64,000 bases of DNA, taken from Hedera helix (taxonomy: Eukaryota; Streptophyta; Magnoliopsida; Apiales; Araliaceae). Below the pieces are notes generated by a model. The model was given only the letters and a program-made list of their open reading frames with translations, made no database searches and was not told the origin of the DNA. Shown here one piece after another: positions 45,386 through 57,613 of the stretch. The stretch spans positions 47,796,953 to 47,860,952 of the forward strand of contig OX359276.1 in NCBI GenBank assembly GCA_947179155.2, written 5' to 3'. The position numbers were made by a program, and so were the translations under genes. Within the stretch, counting starts at the first letter, position 1, and every line of letters begins with the position of its first letter.

Positions 45386-47330
45386 TTTTTGGGTAAAAAG
45401 ACGAGTAATAAATGAATAGCAAAGAGAAGAAATTAAGAGAAATGAAAATGGATGAGTGAGTACAAGTGTTGTGTGATTAATGTGGGTAGGAATTTGGTTT
45501 TTATGGGGGAGGTGGTATAACAAAGGAAGGATGCTTTTCTTTGGGAGAGAAATGGAGGATTAATGAAAAGAGGGTGAATGTAAGGAAGTTTGAGGGTGAA
45601 GGAATAGGAATGGGATTTTTTGATTATTTGTGCCATCTCAAACAAGGAGAAGAAGATGAAGAAGAAGGAGAGAGAAATGGAGGGGAAATTATGTTACGTT
45701 TGGGGGTTTGGTATTCTTCAGGGGTTGGGTAATCTCGCGGGAGTTTCCACACTCCAACGGCTTTCCAAAATTGTTTGCTTCTCTACCCGTCATTCAGCTT
45801 AAGCAAAAATTTATTTCGAGTCATCTATAAAACACTGACGGGCCTCCTTACCAGTGGGCTTAGGTGAACTTTTTATTTTGCACTTGTGTCTATTGCAAGT
45901 GTTTGGACCCAAAAACTTACGATAGACAAATCCAATTATTAGTCAAGTAGCCCATTATAGTCCAAGTGAAGTTAAACTTAAATATGCATATCTCATCTCT
46001 TGAAGGGGGAGTACTATTTTTTAAACCTACACTTCGATTTTTCTTGCACCGTTATCCATCTTACACTTGCCAAGTTATTTAAAACTAAAAGATAGTGTGT
46101 AAGAAAATGTCAAATGAACTATGATACATAGAAATAGGTACTATAAATCATTGCTTTATTATTGCAATAGTAAATAGGCAACATCTCAAACTATAAGTTA
46201 AGAAAATATTCATTAACTGTGTTGGGGTATGAGTTTGAGTCTCAAAAGTCTCAAGGACCAAGCCGTTAAGACCTGAGGCCCAAAGGTTGAGGAAGGCCCA
46301 AGCCTTCAAAACCCGAGACCTAGGTAGGGGGTTGCCCACGCACACACTTGAGGAATTGGGGATCAGTGTGATAGTCTCGATCTCAATCTTGGGTTCCACA
46401 CGCTATAGAAAGCTCCTAATTGATTGATAGGTCGAACCACCTTATTCACATGGACTGGTCCCTTAGCTATCGCTAATGAATGGGATGTACTGAAGTGATA
46501 TGTCTCACTACCCAAATACCCCTATAAAAGGAATTTTCTTACGATCTCAGAGAGGTTAGACACTCGCACTCACATTTTCAATCCTAGTTAATATTTTGTC
46601 TTTTTATATCATACACTAACATCTACACTAGAGGCGTTTCACGATGGCTCAACCCTATTATCCACCGTGAGAACGTATTGTGTAGAATTGGAAAACCAGT
46701 GAATCACCATATATACTTACCCGAAAGACAAAACATCATTTCTGTGGATTTCTCCAAATGATAAATTCAATATAACAATGATAATACCATTAATTATCCT
46801 AAATATTTATCCCTCATCATGTGATTTGGTAAGAGGGGAAAAAATCTTCATAAGCAACAAATGGTACAAAGATGGAATGTAACTCTGGTGGCTGGAATCT
46901 AGTTCTTTTGATAGAAATGCTGGCATGGTTTTGGTTGGTTCGGTCTTTTAGTCGGTACACTCCATTTCATGGTAGGTAACAAGCAAACAATGGTCCACGA
47001 AAATGCAAATGGTCCTCTTTTGTCTTTTAAATCTTTTTCCACTTAGATTTGTAGATGGTCCGAACTTTAGTAGGCTTTTCTATTAGGGGCATCAAGGTAT
47101 ATCTGTTTTGGTGCGGAATTCTTCATATCCAAGTTCAATTTTCAATTCTATGATTAGTTTTTAAATCAAAACAATCCATATTTTTGACATTATATTATTT
47201 TATCCGAGTTTGACTCAAGGCATATAAACTGATCAAATTATTTAATCCTTCCATCCAGCATAGATAAGTCCCTTATGATTTGCTTGAAGTATTTTACTAT
47301 GCTTTACATGGGATTGGAATACATTTATAT
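45386..47330. other. NS2 upstream region and LTR-like spacer
   Basis: 45386-45760 is the purine-rich leader/promoter side of the NS2 gene. 46220-46680 resembles an LTR: it starts TGTTGGGGTATGAG, has CTATAAAAGG near 46522, and a following transcribed-looking R/U5-like part. Its right boundary and target duplication were not found, so it remains a possible decayed LTR. No protein-coding gene recognised. Confidence 0.35.
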
Positions 47331-47597
47331 AATAGTTCTTTCATTTCATATTATTTGATCATTACTGATTTTTTAAAATCAACTTAAAAGATTTTTAAAC
47401 TTAAAATTAATATAGTTTCTTTTTAATCTTAATCAATAAAATGATAAATATTATAACTGTCTAAAAAGTATTATTTGCTGTAAATTTTATTGTTACATAA
47501 TTTTTAGTGAAACATTTCAATTTTGAATTTAAAAATATCTCAAATTAATTTTCAAAAATCAATAATGATTATATAATTTGGAACGGATGGAGTATAA
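47330..47597. mobile_element. Stowaway-like MITE
   Basis: The left end TTCTTTCATTTCATATTATT and the right end, whose reverse complement reads ACTCCATCCGTTCCAAATTA, plus inner GACTTTTTAAAATCAA-type repeats, match the PUB9-intron MITE family. AT-rich and non-coding. The solo LTR inserted 16 bp beyond its right end. Confidence 0.6.
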
Positions 47598-47613
47598 ATT
47601 TTCAATATAATTG

Positions 47614-48040
47614 TGTTGATGCCTAATTATGTCCGACTGTCATGTTGATTGTTGTCGGTAGACTCCTCCGGTGTGAGTGTTAGTGAAGACTTCAAGATAG
47701 GTCAACAATGGAGGTTTAAGTATTTAGTAAAGTAGAATAGTGTAACACTTACCTCTATTATTGACCGATATTTATAACAGTTATCAGTCATAATAGGAAT
47801 GTCCATCGGAGAAGTAGTAGTTGAATAGGAAGGTAATTATCCTAAGCCATTTAAGATGCATGACTCCTACTTTAATTAGGATTAGATGTAGTAATTAGTC
47901 ATCATCCGAATGGCCTTAGGAACTCAACCCAAGCCTAACGGACTAAGGAGTCCTCATAAGAGACTGTCAAGCTCATGGTCTATTGGGCCTAACCCAATAT
48001 GAATTACCGGATCAGACTTAGCGAAATACTCATCCTAACA
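47614..48040. mobile_element. Solo LTR of an LTR retrotransposon
   Basis: The 427-bp segment begins TGTTGATGCC and ends CATCCTAACA, the TG...CA form of retroviral-type LTRs. It is flanked on both sides by the identical 5-bp AATTG (47609-47613 and 48041-48045). No primer-binding site, internal coding region or second LTR follows, so it is what remains after recombination between two LTRs. Confidence 0.85.
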
Positions 48041-48045
48041 AATTG

Positions 48046-49063
48046 TATATTTTAGAGTTATATATATTCCTACTATGTTTTCCATTAAAAACATATCATG
48101 GTCGTTTAAATAATTTTTATCCTAAAAAGATAGACCCCTTTCAAATTTTGGGGTTTTTGAAGGATTTTTACGTGAATTAGAGTGTCAAAAATTTTAACTA
48201 AATTAATCCTGTTAAAATATCAAACCAAATGTAAATAAAATCTTGTAATTAATGGGTGACTATATATACTGGCATTCGGTGACGCAGGCATTGTGTGTAA
48301 TTATATGGTTTAATGTTTTAAAGCAAACAAAGACGTAAGACTGGTTAGGAAAATCCATATATATACACAAAACATGCATATTTATCCTAAGAAATGAGAA
48401 ATCAGAGACACTCTTCCCATATGAGTAAGATCTCCTCTCTATTTAACCCAACACAAGTAGGATTAAATAAATCACAAAAAGACAATTATTCTCTCTGGAT
48501 TTCGTTTTTTTCTTTCTTTCTTTTTTTGCTTATTAGGTGGTTGAAAATCTCTGATATTTCAAACAGCAAATAGACAATGAACTGAAGGTTGAATGACCAT
48601 ATCTTAGTGGGTGAAACTTTTAGTCTTTTACATGATTTCCACATTCTTCTAGGATTCTATCATTCATTCTTGATGCTGTTTGTTGTTGGGGTGAGAATCT
48701 CTGCCAATTTGGGAGCATACAAACGAGTTTTTCTAGCCAAAAAACACCAATGGAAAATTCTACGGAAACCAAAGTTGATCTATGAAATTACACAAAAATA
48801 CAAGGGGGCAGTTACGTAATTTTAGAGAAGAAATGGAATGATCCCATGAGTTGGCTCAACTATGAGATTTGTCAGTTGGGGACCTCTTTGGTAGGCTTTG
48901 TCTGAGGACTGGTGCATATATTGACAGTAGTCTATCTCTTATGGCCATTACTTGACCACAAAACCCCCTTCACTTTCTCCCCCTCCCTCTCTTGTATTTT
49001 TAGTTTATATCCTTTCAACACTTGAATTATCCTTCAAACTTATCACAATACCAAAGGCCAGAA
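48046..49063. other. Upstream region of the EPFL9 gene
   Basis: No gene recognised. The last 150 bp before the ATG are pyrimidine-rich and probably contain the promoter and 5' UTR. Confidence 0.4.
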
Positions 49064-49913
49064 ATGGCCAACATTAAAAAAACCAACTTACTCTTGCTAT
49101 TCTTCAGCTTCATTTGGGCAGCACAAGTGATACAAGGTCATCATTCTTGTACAATTGGTCTTTCCTCCTTTTCCTTCCACATTCATTTTTACTAGGTTAA
49201 TTGTTTCAAAATTAAATGCCATACCATATGAATTCTCATTAAAATATTCCATATTTTTTCTTTTGCATAGTGTTATGTTAGTTTTTACAATATGTATATC
49301 ATGTTAGTGTCCTAGGTTTCATGAAAAGTTATCATCTTTTTCAAGTGGTTCAGCTTATCATTGTTCTTTATCGGAACAAATGGATTTTCACGGGCATAAA
49401 ATTATATTTGTGAAGTTCTTGGTTTGAATGTGCAAGCAACTATGCTTCACTCCCAATTCCCATCTCTTAATTATGCATTTTGATCTTATGGTATAGTATT
49501 TTCTTATCATTTTGGTGTTTCAGGATCCAGAATTCAAATAGTAAAACCTTATCCTCGGAGTGTCTATCATATTTCTGCATCAGAAACACAAGAATTGCAG
49601 GTGAGAAATAAAAAAGATTTGTTGTGGAATTGTAGCTAGGCCAACCTCAGTCTTACTATATCTGTGAGTATATTAATAATTAAAAAAAAAACTTAACTTT
49701 GTTTGGTCATTATATTTTTGGAGCATATAGGAAAGTATCAAAGGATGGACACATGACAACGCAAGAAGGCTGATGATAGGTTCAGTAGCCCCAACTTGCA
49801 CTTATAATGAATGCAGAGGGTGTAAATTCAAGTGTAGAGCTGAGCAAATTCCGGTAGAGGGGAATGACCCCATGAACAGCGCTTACCACTACAAATGTAT
49901 CTGCCATAGGTAA
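49064..49913 (+). CDS. EPFL9: EPFL9 / STOMAGEN secreted stomatal-development peptide
   Basis: Exons 49064-49136, 49524-49600 and 49731-49913 with GT-AG borders (phases 1 and 0) give a 110-residue precursor; the Arabidopsis one is 102. The signal peptide is about residues 1-24 (LLLLFFSFIWAA). The propeptide is variable. The mature peptide is residues 66-110, exactly 45 residues as in STOMAGEN, after ARRLM: six cysteines at 73, 78, 81, 85, 106 and 108 in CTYNECRGCKFKC and YHYKCICHR, with the loop EQIPVEGNDP. STOMAGEN is made in mesophyll, competes with EPF1/EPF2 for ERECTA-family/TMM receptors and raises stomatal density. It was missed as an ORF because all three exons are short. All residues diagnostic of EPFL9 are present. 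Confidence 0.95.
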
Positions 49914-51655
49914 TAAGAATATTTGAGCTGGGTAAATGTCAATTCAAATGTGAGATTATGTAGCAGAGTAAAAAACCAAGGCCAGTCTCTCTTCTTTGTT
50001 TTACACTAATTTGTTAGTACAACTAGTTAGTTAAACTGTGTCAAAATTAGCTGAAATAGATCCTTTTTTGGTCTCGGAATGCTGCTATGCCCATGGATTT
50101 TTGGTTTTGAGTTATTTGCATATTCTTGGGAAGAGCTTCCCAATTTGTATTTTGGTTTGTACTTCATTAATTCATAAAGAAAGTAATAAACATGATGCTC
50201 TAATTTACTGAATGAATGATGCTCTCCCTCTTTACCGGGAAAAGAGTAGAATTTTCAATGAAAATTACCATACCATTTTTTTATGAATGAATGAACACTG
50301 AAAAAGAGAAACTTGAAGCATTGCTAGCTCAGTAAAAATGTTGTCTGGTATTTTTGGCCATTGGAAGTTTGAATTTGAACTTCAAGTTGCAAGTGGTCCC
50401 AAAATCTATGCTTACAATTAAGCCACAAATGGGTGTCACATGGGAAACATCATTTCATCCACCATTTGTACAAATTGGCAGAATTGACGAGGTTAATTAG
50501 GACAATAAAAATAGTAGTAGTATCTCTTAATCAAAACCCTGTTTTGATTGCCGACCCCACACCCGAATCCTCCCATGTCAAAAATTGAGAAGGAATGGGG
50601 CAACCGGTAGCTATTCCCGGTCGTCGGAGAAGGACTCAACTTTCACAGGTTCTAATTTCAGTAATTGATTCTGACGTCACATAGTACAATTATACGAATA
50701 GGTTTTGGTTGGGACGTTTGCCCTGTGCAATCACTATTAGCTGGATTCTTTGGCAGCACTTTGAGAACCCCGCCCCACCCACCCCACCCCACCCCACAAA
50801 TTCTTCATTTTGAAACTCAACCAGCCTTTCTGCCATTAACACTGACACGCACAAACACACGAGATCATACTGACAAGTACTAATCACTCAGTTGACTCTT
50901 TTAACTTTTATTAAGCATGGTGAGATTTGCCTAGCTAGCTAGCTGGGACAAGCTTAGACAGTCTTTTCGAAAATCAAATGGGTATGTTCTTAGAGCTAGC
51001 ATTACAATAAAAAGATTATGTGGGGTTTGACTAAAGCCAATAATAGTTGTACAAGTTAATTAACTACCTTTGCTAAGTTTTGTTCTTGATAAAGTACCTC
51101 CTCCATTCTAAAATACAAGCTGCTGCTTGACCAGTGGAATATTAATCCAACAGTGAAAAATTGGTCCGTCTCCTTTTTATTTTCCCTTTTCTTTTCTTTT
51201 TTTGATTGGGAAAATAAAAATAGGTTAAGTCAATATAAAGCTCTATAAGCCCATTGATGAGCTCACTGCATCCTCAAGAAGGTTTGTGTTTTACGATTAA
51301 ATGTGGTTAGGAAATGTTAAAGTATTATCCAATTCATTTGTGACGGATAGTTGTAAACCTTCACTTTTATCTAGAACTAAAGCACATCTCATTTAATCAT
51401 CACCCCCACACCTCTAAAGATGTATGAAGGATTAGATTCGTTGTTAATCACCGTATTTTAATGTAACATAATTGTTGTCATTGATGTTAATCTGGCTATT
51501 ATGATTAAGTCCGTCACGGTTCGTCAAGTATGCACACTATATATAACAAGTTAACAATTAAGGAAGAAATGGAAGCATAACCACAAGCACAAACAACTAT
51601 TCCAATGGTTGAGAGAGGGGCCATTACTCTCTCTTTATTTTCCAGTTCCACTGTG
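49914..51655. other. Spacer downstream of EPFL9
   Basis: No recognisable gene. A short CCCCA/CCCAC-rich patch at 50769-50797 and the palindromic CTAGCTAGCTAG at 50932-50943 are the only distinct features. Confidence 0.4.
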
Positions 51656-51659
51656 GTGA

Positions 51660-51779
51660 TTGGATGGTGCAGGATACGGCAGCGGCGGTGGAGGAGGCGA
51701 AAGGGTAACACCATACGACTGGGAAATAAACGTTGAGGATTTAGTTTTGGATCACATCGAGCGGTGCATTGGGGAGTAG
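51660..51779 (+). other. Possible terminal exon or gene fragment, unrecognised
   Basis: A frame opening after a pyrimidine-rich tract and a GTGCAG acceptor-like site gives a Gly-rich run (GYGSGGGGGERV) and then TPYDWEINVEDLVLDHIERC, ending in a stop at 51777-51779. Composition is coding-like and the acidic tail looks structured. No upstream exon was found and the family is not recognised. It could be the last exon of a lost gene. Confidence 0.25.
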
Positions 51780-52264
51780 TGTGTCCTTTTCAGATGTTGA
51801 AGAAGATCATTGTTGATATAACGTCGAATGGACAATTGATTGAAGCTTGTTATGGGTCTTTAATCATTCTTTGTCCTCAATTATTTCCTCTGTTAGTTTT
51901 CAACAAGCATGTTTCAATATCTTGAAGCATTCGTCCTTTTTATCGATGTCCACTTGACCTCTGATGTCCTTCTTATGGAATATCAATGTTGAAGAAACAA
52001 TACTAATGCCAAAAAAGAACACAATCTTTGTATTTATTTAATTGTATAAAATTGCGTCAAGTGCAATAGCATAAACTTCAGTAAGGCCATATGGAAGCCA
52101 CTTCCAATAAAACCAACCAAATGTTTTCAAAGTAGATGAACCCTGCACATTACAAAATTTCATCTGCTTCTGGGCAATACTTCCTTTAACCCAACAAGAT
52201 CTGACAGATTTTCTAACCAAGCTCAAACTGCATCTATAATACTGTCCGGACGGGACAAATTGCA

Positions 52265-52515
52265 GATCCTATAAGAGATCATTACTAACTTTTGAAAATT
52301 AATTTAAGATATTTTTAAATTCAAAATTAAGGTAATTTATTAAAAGTTAAAGAACAATAAATCTTGTAATTAGTAGTATTTTTTAGATAATTTATAATAT
52401 TAAATAAAATTATGATATTACAAAATTATGATATTAATTTATAATTTATAGTATTTTTGAGCTTGATTTCAAAAGTTTATAATAATATTATATTTTGAAA
52501 CGAAAGGAGTTATGA
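52265..52515. mobile_element. Probable Stowaway-like MITE
   Basis: Left side AACTTTTGAAAATTAATTTA and right end, whose reverse complement is AACTCCTTTCGTTTCAAAAT, resemble the ends of the family seen at 24.2 and 47.3 kb. The left terminus is degraded. Confidence 0.4.
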
Positions 52516-52827
52516 TTTGGAAACTATTCTTGAAAAAATGAACCGAGTGCCATTATAATAGCATAAGAGATTTTCAGGAGGGTCTTGAATGGCTTTGACA
52601 AAAACTTTGGGCCTTTTTCCAATAGCATATTTGAACTTTGGACATTTTGTAAATAGCACTTGGGGAAAATAAGTCTTGTATATTAAGTGCGCTAGAAAGG
52701 CCAACCATAAAAAAAAAGTGCACATCTACTGAGTAGACCAGCAGTTGGTGCTTAATTATCTTTTGTTGACAATAGCAGCCCGGTAAAATTTAGCTAAATA
52801 TTTACGGAAAATTACAGTGAAAAACAC

Positions 52828-53140
52828 TTATTGAGATTCACTTGGATTGTCATCCTCATTAGTAGTAGCAGCAGCAGCAGCAGCAGCAGGCCTCCCAAAC
52901 CTGGAAAGCCCAGCCTTCCTCCCAACATTGTGGGGATTGTTTGTTCCGGCCAGACTGGTCGTCCGTAGATGATGGGATGGAGCGGTGGAGGCGGCACTTG
53001 AATGAGCCAAGATGCGTGGTTGGAGCACACAAGCACATATTTTTCGTCGTAATCTTAGATGATGATGAGGATGCATTGCTGCCAGATTTACTAGTGCCCG
53101 ACTGGCATGAATTTGGCACCTCATCCCCTGTAATTTTCAT
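52828..53140 (-). pseudogene. Small serine-rich protein (CxCxPTTHxGSF family) with a frameshift
   Basis: From ATG at 53140, one frame reads MKITGDEVPNSCQSG, a serine-rich run, then the family signature KNMCLCAPTTHLGSFKCRLH. After CRLHRS the meaningful frame switches: the continuation HHLRTTSLAGTNNPHNVG, RKAGLSRFGRP, a poly-Ala run and NEDDNPSESQ is in the neighbouring frame and ends at 52828. Removing one base around TCCATCCC would reconnect them. Plant proteins of this small family (about 90-110 residues, unknown function, several Arabidopsis members) share CLCSPTTHPGSFRCRLH near the centre and SRFGR near the end. The gene is therefore either a recent pseudogene or carries a sequence error. 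The poly-Ala is encoded by a GCT/CTG microsatellite at about 52864-52889. Confidence 0.65.
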
Positions 53141-53341
53141 CTTATTTGCCCTGTATATTACATACAATTACTAATGGTTAGGCCGTCATAGTAGGAGGAG
53201 GAGAGTACGTAATTGGTAGTACTTGATTTGGATCGTGCTTATAGGAGGATCCTAACTACCAAAACAATTAATACTACTCCTATTATCACACACACAAAAA
53301 ATAAAAATCAGATTTCAATACGGATTTGTATTTTAATTGGA

Positions 53342-53345
<4 letters not shown>

Positions 53346-53383
<38 letters not shown>
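53346..53383. repeat. (TC)n microsatellite
   Basis: About 19 perfect TC units. The adjacent open frame with repeated Leu-Ser is an artefact of the repeat. Confidence 0.97.
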
Positions 53384-53385
<2 letters not shown>

Positions 53386-56300
53386 AATACAGTATATACT
53401 GCCAAGTGCCATCAAACTCCTTCTCATCTCTTCCGGTGGCTTGGCAATTGGTATTAATTTTAAATAACTTAAAACATCAATATTTGAAACATCATACTAT
53501 TAGATATACATTTTCTAAATACTACCAAATATTGTAATTAATAATATTTTTTTAGCTACCATATAGCATTTATATTACTTACTTATTTATATTAAATAAG
53601 TTTGTACCAGTCTTGTGTCAGGAATTGACTAGGATTAACAGAAATTTGGAGAGGAGGATAGAGAATTCAGATCAAAAGAGAGAAAGCAGTTGACAGAGAG
53701 AGATTAGATCTAGAGAGGGAGGGAATTCCAGAGAGAGAGAGAACACATTTCATTTCATTACATCTAAAGTCCAGTACAAATCATCCTTTTTATGGGGGTG
53801 TTTGGGACCAACTTATAAGTTGATTTTTAATATTTAGTGTTCGAGAATGACTTATATGCCGATTTATAAGTTAACTTATTAGTCAAAAAAAAAAAGTTTT
53901 TTTTTTTTGACTTATAAGTCATTTTTTAAGTTTTAGTCAAACCTATTAAAATGTTCATTTTGCCCTTATTTATTTTAACATGGTTTTTTTAATGAAGGTT
54001 ATTTTAGTAATTTTTACATTTTATTTTAACTGATAAGTCATTATTAGCCGAACACATCTACAATTATAATCCCGAACAGGTCCTATAACAAAATATATAA
54101 CAACTTATTTGGAAAATAACTAATATATCCCTTCTTAACCAAATTAAATCACCTAACTCTACGAACCATCCGAACTTTACGAACCAAGTTAATTTTACCA
54201 ATTAACAAACTAACTTCACTCTATGAATCAACAAATCAATCTAATTCTATGAATCTAACCCTACAATTAACTCTACGAACCGCTAACTATTCCTTACACG
54301 TTGAACTTTAAAATTTCACAAATTAATATGAAAAACTCAAAATGTATTTTAAATTTTGAAAGAAAAAAGTAGCTAATAAAATATGAAACACTGGCACCGA
54401 AGTAAATAATACAAAAGTCTACTGTAAAACAAATTACTCTTAAAAAATGTTACATTTGGGATGAAAACCACAGCCATAAGTGGAGTTACTTACAAAGGTA
54501 TATATAGTTTAGGGTACATACGAATCCAATAGGTTATTTTCGAATACAATTTAGGGGTACTAAAAGTATATTTAAATATTATATTTGTTTTATTTTAGTA
54601 TATTAGAATATTATATTATTTGTATTACTTATATTTTAAAAATAAAAGTATTTAAATATGTTTTGAGACATTTTAAAATTTATGCTGCAAACAAAAAAAA
54701 TATATATTGTAATAAATTTTGTACAAATGCAGTTAAATTATTTTGACAATATTGAATATACGAGGTGATAAAATGAGTTTTACTTGGTGTTGAATTTGAA
54801 GGATTATTGAAGTTGATTATGTGTTTGTTTGTCTACTGTCGTTTGGAACATTTGGTGTGTTTGAAAATTTCAAATGCACCAAACATAATTAAGAATCTTG
54901 TTCGGTTATAAACAGTTTATTTTAAACACAATTTATTTAACTCACAAATATTACATTAGGAGTCCAAATGCAACACTCTAACATCAAATGCGACACATGA
55001 AAACGTTTTGAATATCAATAACCAAACATACTCTATATTATTTATTATATTTGTCATGATATTCTTTTTTTGGCTAAAAATATTTGTCATGATATCCCTT
55101 TGATGCGGAAGCTTTCAAAATGTATATTCTACGTCCACTCGGAAATTAAAGATTTTATTTAGTGTTGAATTAGAAATTTTGTTGAAGTTGATTATATCAT
55201 TTATTATATTTGTCACGATATTCCTTCAATGTGGAAGCATTCAAAAAAGTATGTGTTGTATTTCCACTCAGAAATTAAAGATTTTTCAATTGATACCATT
55301 GACGAGTTAGAAGTTGAGTTGAAATAGATTTTTGGATTAATATATTTTTAAAGTAATATAATTTTAAATTCAAAAAGAGTTACAAAACTCATAATATATC
55401 AAATCAAAACTAACAACGAGAATGACATATATCGTTTAAATCCCAAACAATTTATTTAAAGTAGTTTTATCGTCGATCAAACTGTAATAATATTTTTTTA
55501 ATTTTTTGTTATTTTAATTTTTCTTATCCTAATTGATGTTAGAGAGAAAAGTTTAGGGCTATAAATATGCGTTTAATTACTTAATTGAGATTTTCTTTTT
55601 CATTCTCTTTATGTTCATTGTTTTACATGTAGATTTAAGAGTTTATCCCTTTCATGTCGATACAATAACTAACATATCACATTTATATTAAAACGTTACA
55701 ATTTAATTATATTTCGCTGCATCACCTACCAGTATCAAAAAAAGAAAAGAAAAAGAGTCCCCTAGCTTTTTATAAAAAATAAAATTGTTATTATTATTTT
55801 TGGAAAAAATGGAGTACAATTGTTTTTGCTTCCATATAATAAATGTCAAAATTTAAAGCAAATTGAATATTTTGTTGATGTAATCCCTCGGTCCACAAAA
55901 AAAAAAGGCCTACTTTGCATGTGGGGAGATGGTTTGTTAGCTTAGCTGAATGAAAAAAGAAAGAGAATAGAGAACGGAATCATGCATGATACGAAGCCTT
56001 TTCCACCTTTTTCAGAAGCCTTTACTACTAAAACTACACTATTAGGTAAGCCCAAGTCCGAATAACAACTGTTCCCTCTCTATCTATGGTCGAGCTTTGA
56101 AAATTAGAAGAGATCGGAAATACTCAAAAATACTTAATAAACTAGAACAAGAAACCCCAAAAGATTGACATTGACATACAAATGGAAAGAAAGAAAAGAA
56201 AATCCATTAACAAAGATGACTCATGATCACTATCATTATCTTCTTTGCGCCAACAGTCGCAACTTGTGTGTAGCTTTGTGTGCTCTAGGAGTAGTCACTA

Positions 56301-56450
56301 CTAGAACACAAAAAGTACATGCATTAATATTACTATTTACCACCACATCGCACTCATATGTGTACATGTGTGTGATCTTTATTAATTATGTCTTCATTTT
56401 CCATATATGCACTTAAGTAATTAGTAGTTTTCTTCTTCTGAGCTCCCGTA
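53384..56450. other. Spacer with a MITE-like element
   Basis: 53795-54085 looks like a MITE: left GGTGTTTGGGACCAACTTAT, right reverse complement GGACCTGTTCGGGATTATAA, with ACTTATAAGT repeats inside. Two 60-bp phrases containing TTGTCATGATATTC and AAAGATTTT... are duplicated near 55055-55160 and 55205-55290. No genes recognised; open frames are short and without motifs. Confidence 0.4.
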
Positions 56451-56453
56451 GAT

Positions 56454-57613
56454 TCACAATGGCATGAGGCAGCATGAAAACAAGCCAAGTCCTCTCTTCT
56501 GCAAACAAAAATAAAATAAAATAACTAGGTAAAAAAAAAAACTAGTAAAAAAAAAGTTGACTTCACTAACTTACCATGCAACTCATGTAAAGATTATTTA
56601 CCTAGCTAGCCTACTAATTGCTCATTTCAATTTTTAAAAAGTTAAGACTAAATGAATGAAAACTAACTGATAGACCTTGGAATTCACTGATATATATATA
56701 TATATGAAATCAACACAAATCTTAGTAATCTAATCAGAAGCATATAATTATTGAAAAATAAGTAGCCCATTGATAAGAATTAAGAGAGAATATGTGGCTA
56801 ACCCTTTTGGTTTCGGCATAGAGGAGGTCTGGAGAAATCTTGTACAAATCCTCATCAACAGGCTTGGGTGGGTTTTTTGGAACAGGAACAGGACTCCCAG
56901 TCTTTTTCACATCATAATCACAAACCACCCATCCCTCCTCCTTTTTTCCTTCTTTCACATGCGCCGGGTAACGTGCTTTTCCCTGCTGCACCATTATCTC
57001 TCTAATTCCATCATTTATCATCATTACATTAAACACAATATTAACACATATTCAAGAAAGGCAACTATATACACATTAAACAAACAACGAAAATACATAT
57101 TCCAAGTACACTACCCTTTAGGTATTATTGTGCGGACTAGACATGTTGGTTCATAAAGAAAACAAACAAATATATATGTGTGTGTGTGTGTGTGTGTATC
57201 TTCTTTTTGGTAGTCATAAAAAGAAATCACAACTTATAGCTGAGGAAATTGATAGATATAAATGATACCCTTCGACGGGGAACAACAACCATGGCCGGAG
57301 TAACAACATCATTTGGGTACAAATCACCAGCAACGTACAAATCACGATCTTGAGAGTAGCTATAGCGATGCAATCCAGCTTGTCTTGCTGATTCAAAGCA
57401 CTGAGTGAAAGGGAGATCATCGTTGCAATCCCAGCTACCAAAAGCTGGCACTTGACTTCTCCTCCATTCCTGCATATTTTTTATAAAAACAAAAAAACAA
57501 AAACAAAAAAGATTCAGCTATAAAATAATACTAGGCTAATAATAGAAAATGAAAGAATTGAAGTTGTAAAGCAGCAGGTGCAGTGGAAGCAATGCACTAC
57601 TTACTACATCCAT
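56454..57613 (-). CDS. NOI/RIN4-like membrane-associated defence protein
   Basis: Four exons on the minus strand: 57613-57605 (9 nt, MDV, donor GTAAGT), 57469-57269, 56985-56803 and 56454-56498, all phase 0, giving about 145 residues. Residues 4-19 contain VPAFGSWD, matching the VPxFGxW NOI core that in RIN4 is the AvrRpt2 cleavage site, followed by DDLPFTQCFESARQAG. The middle (EGWVVCDYDVKK, NPPKPVDEDLYKISPDLLYA) is a conserved-looking second block. The C-terminus KRGLGLFSCCLMPL has two adjacent cysteines suitable for S-acylation, as in RIN4. RIN4 is a plasma-membrane hub guarded by NLR receptors. The exon 3 acceptor could be 3 nt further in. If exon 2's own in-frame ATG were used instead, the protein would start MQEWRR; I prefer the spliced start because a T-rich tract and CAG precede exon 2. 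Confidence 0.8.
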
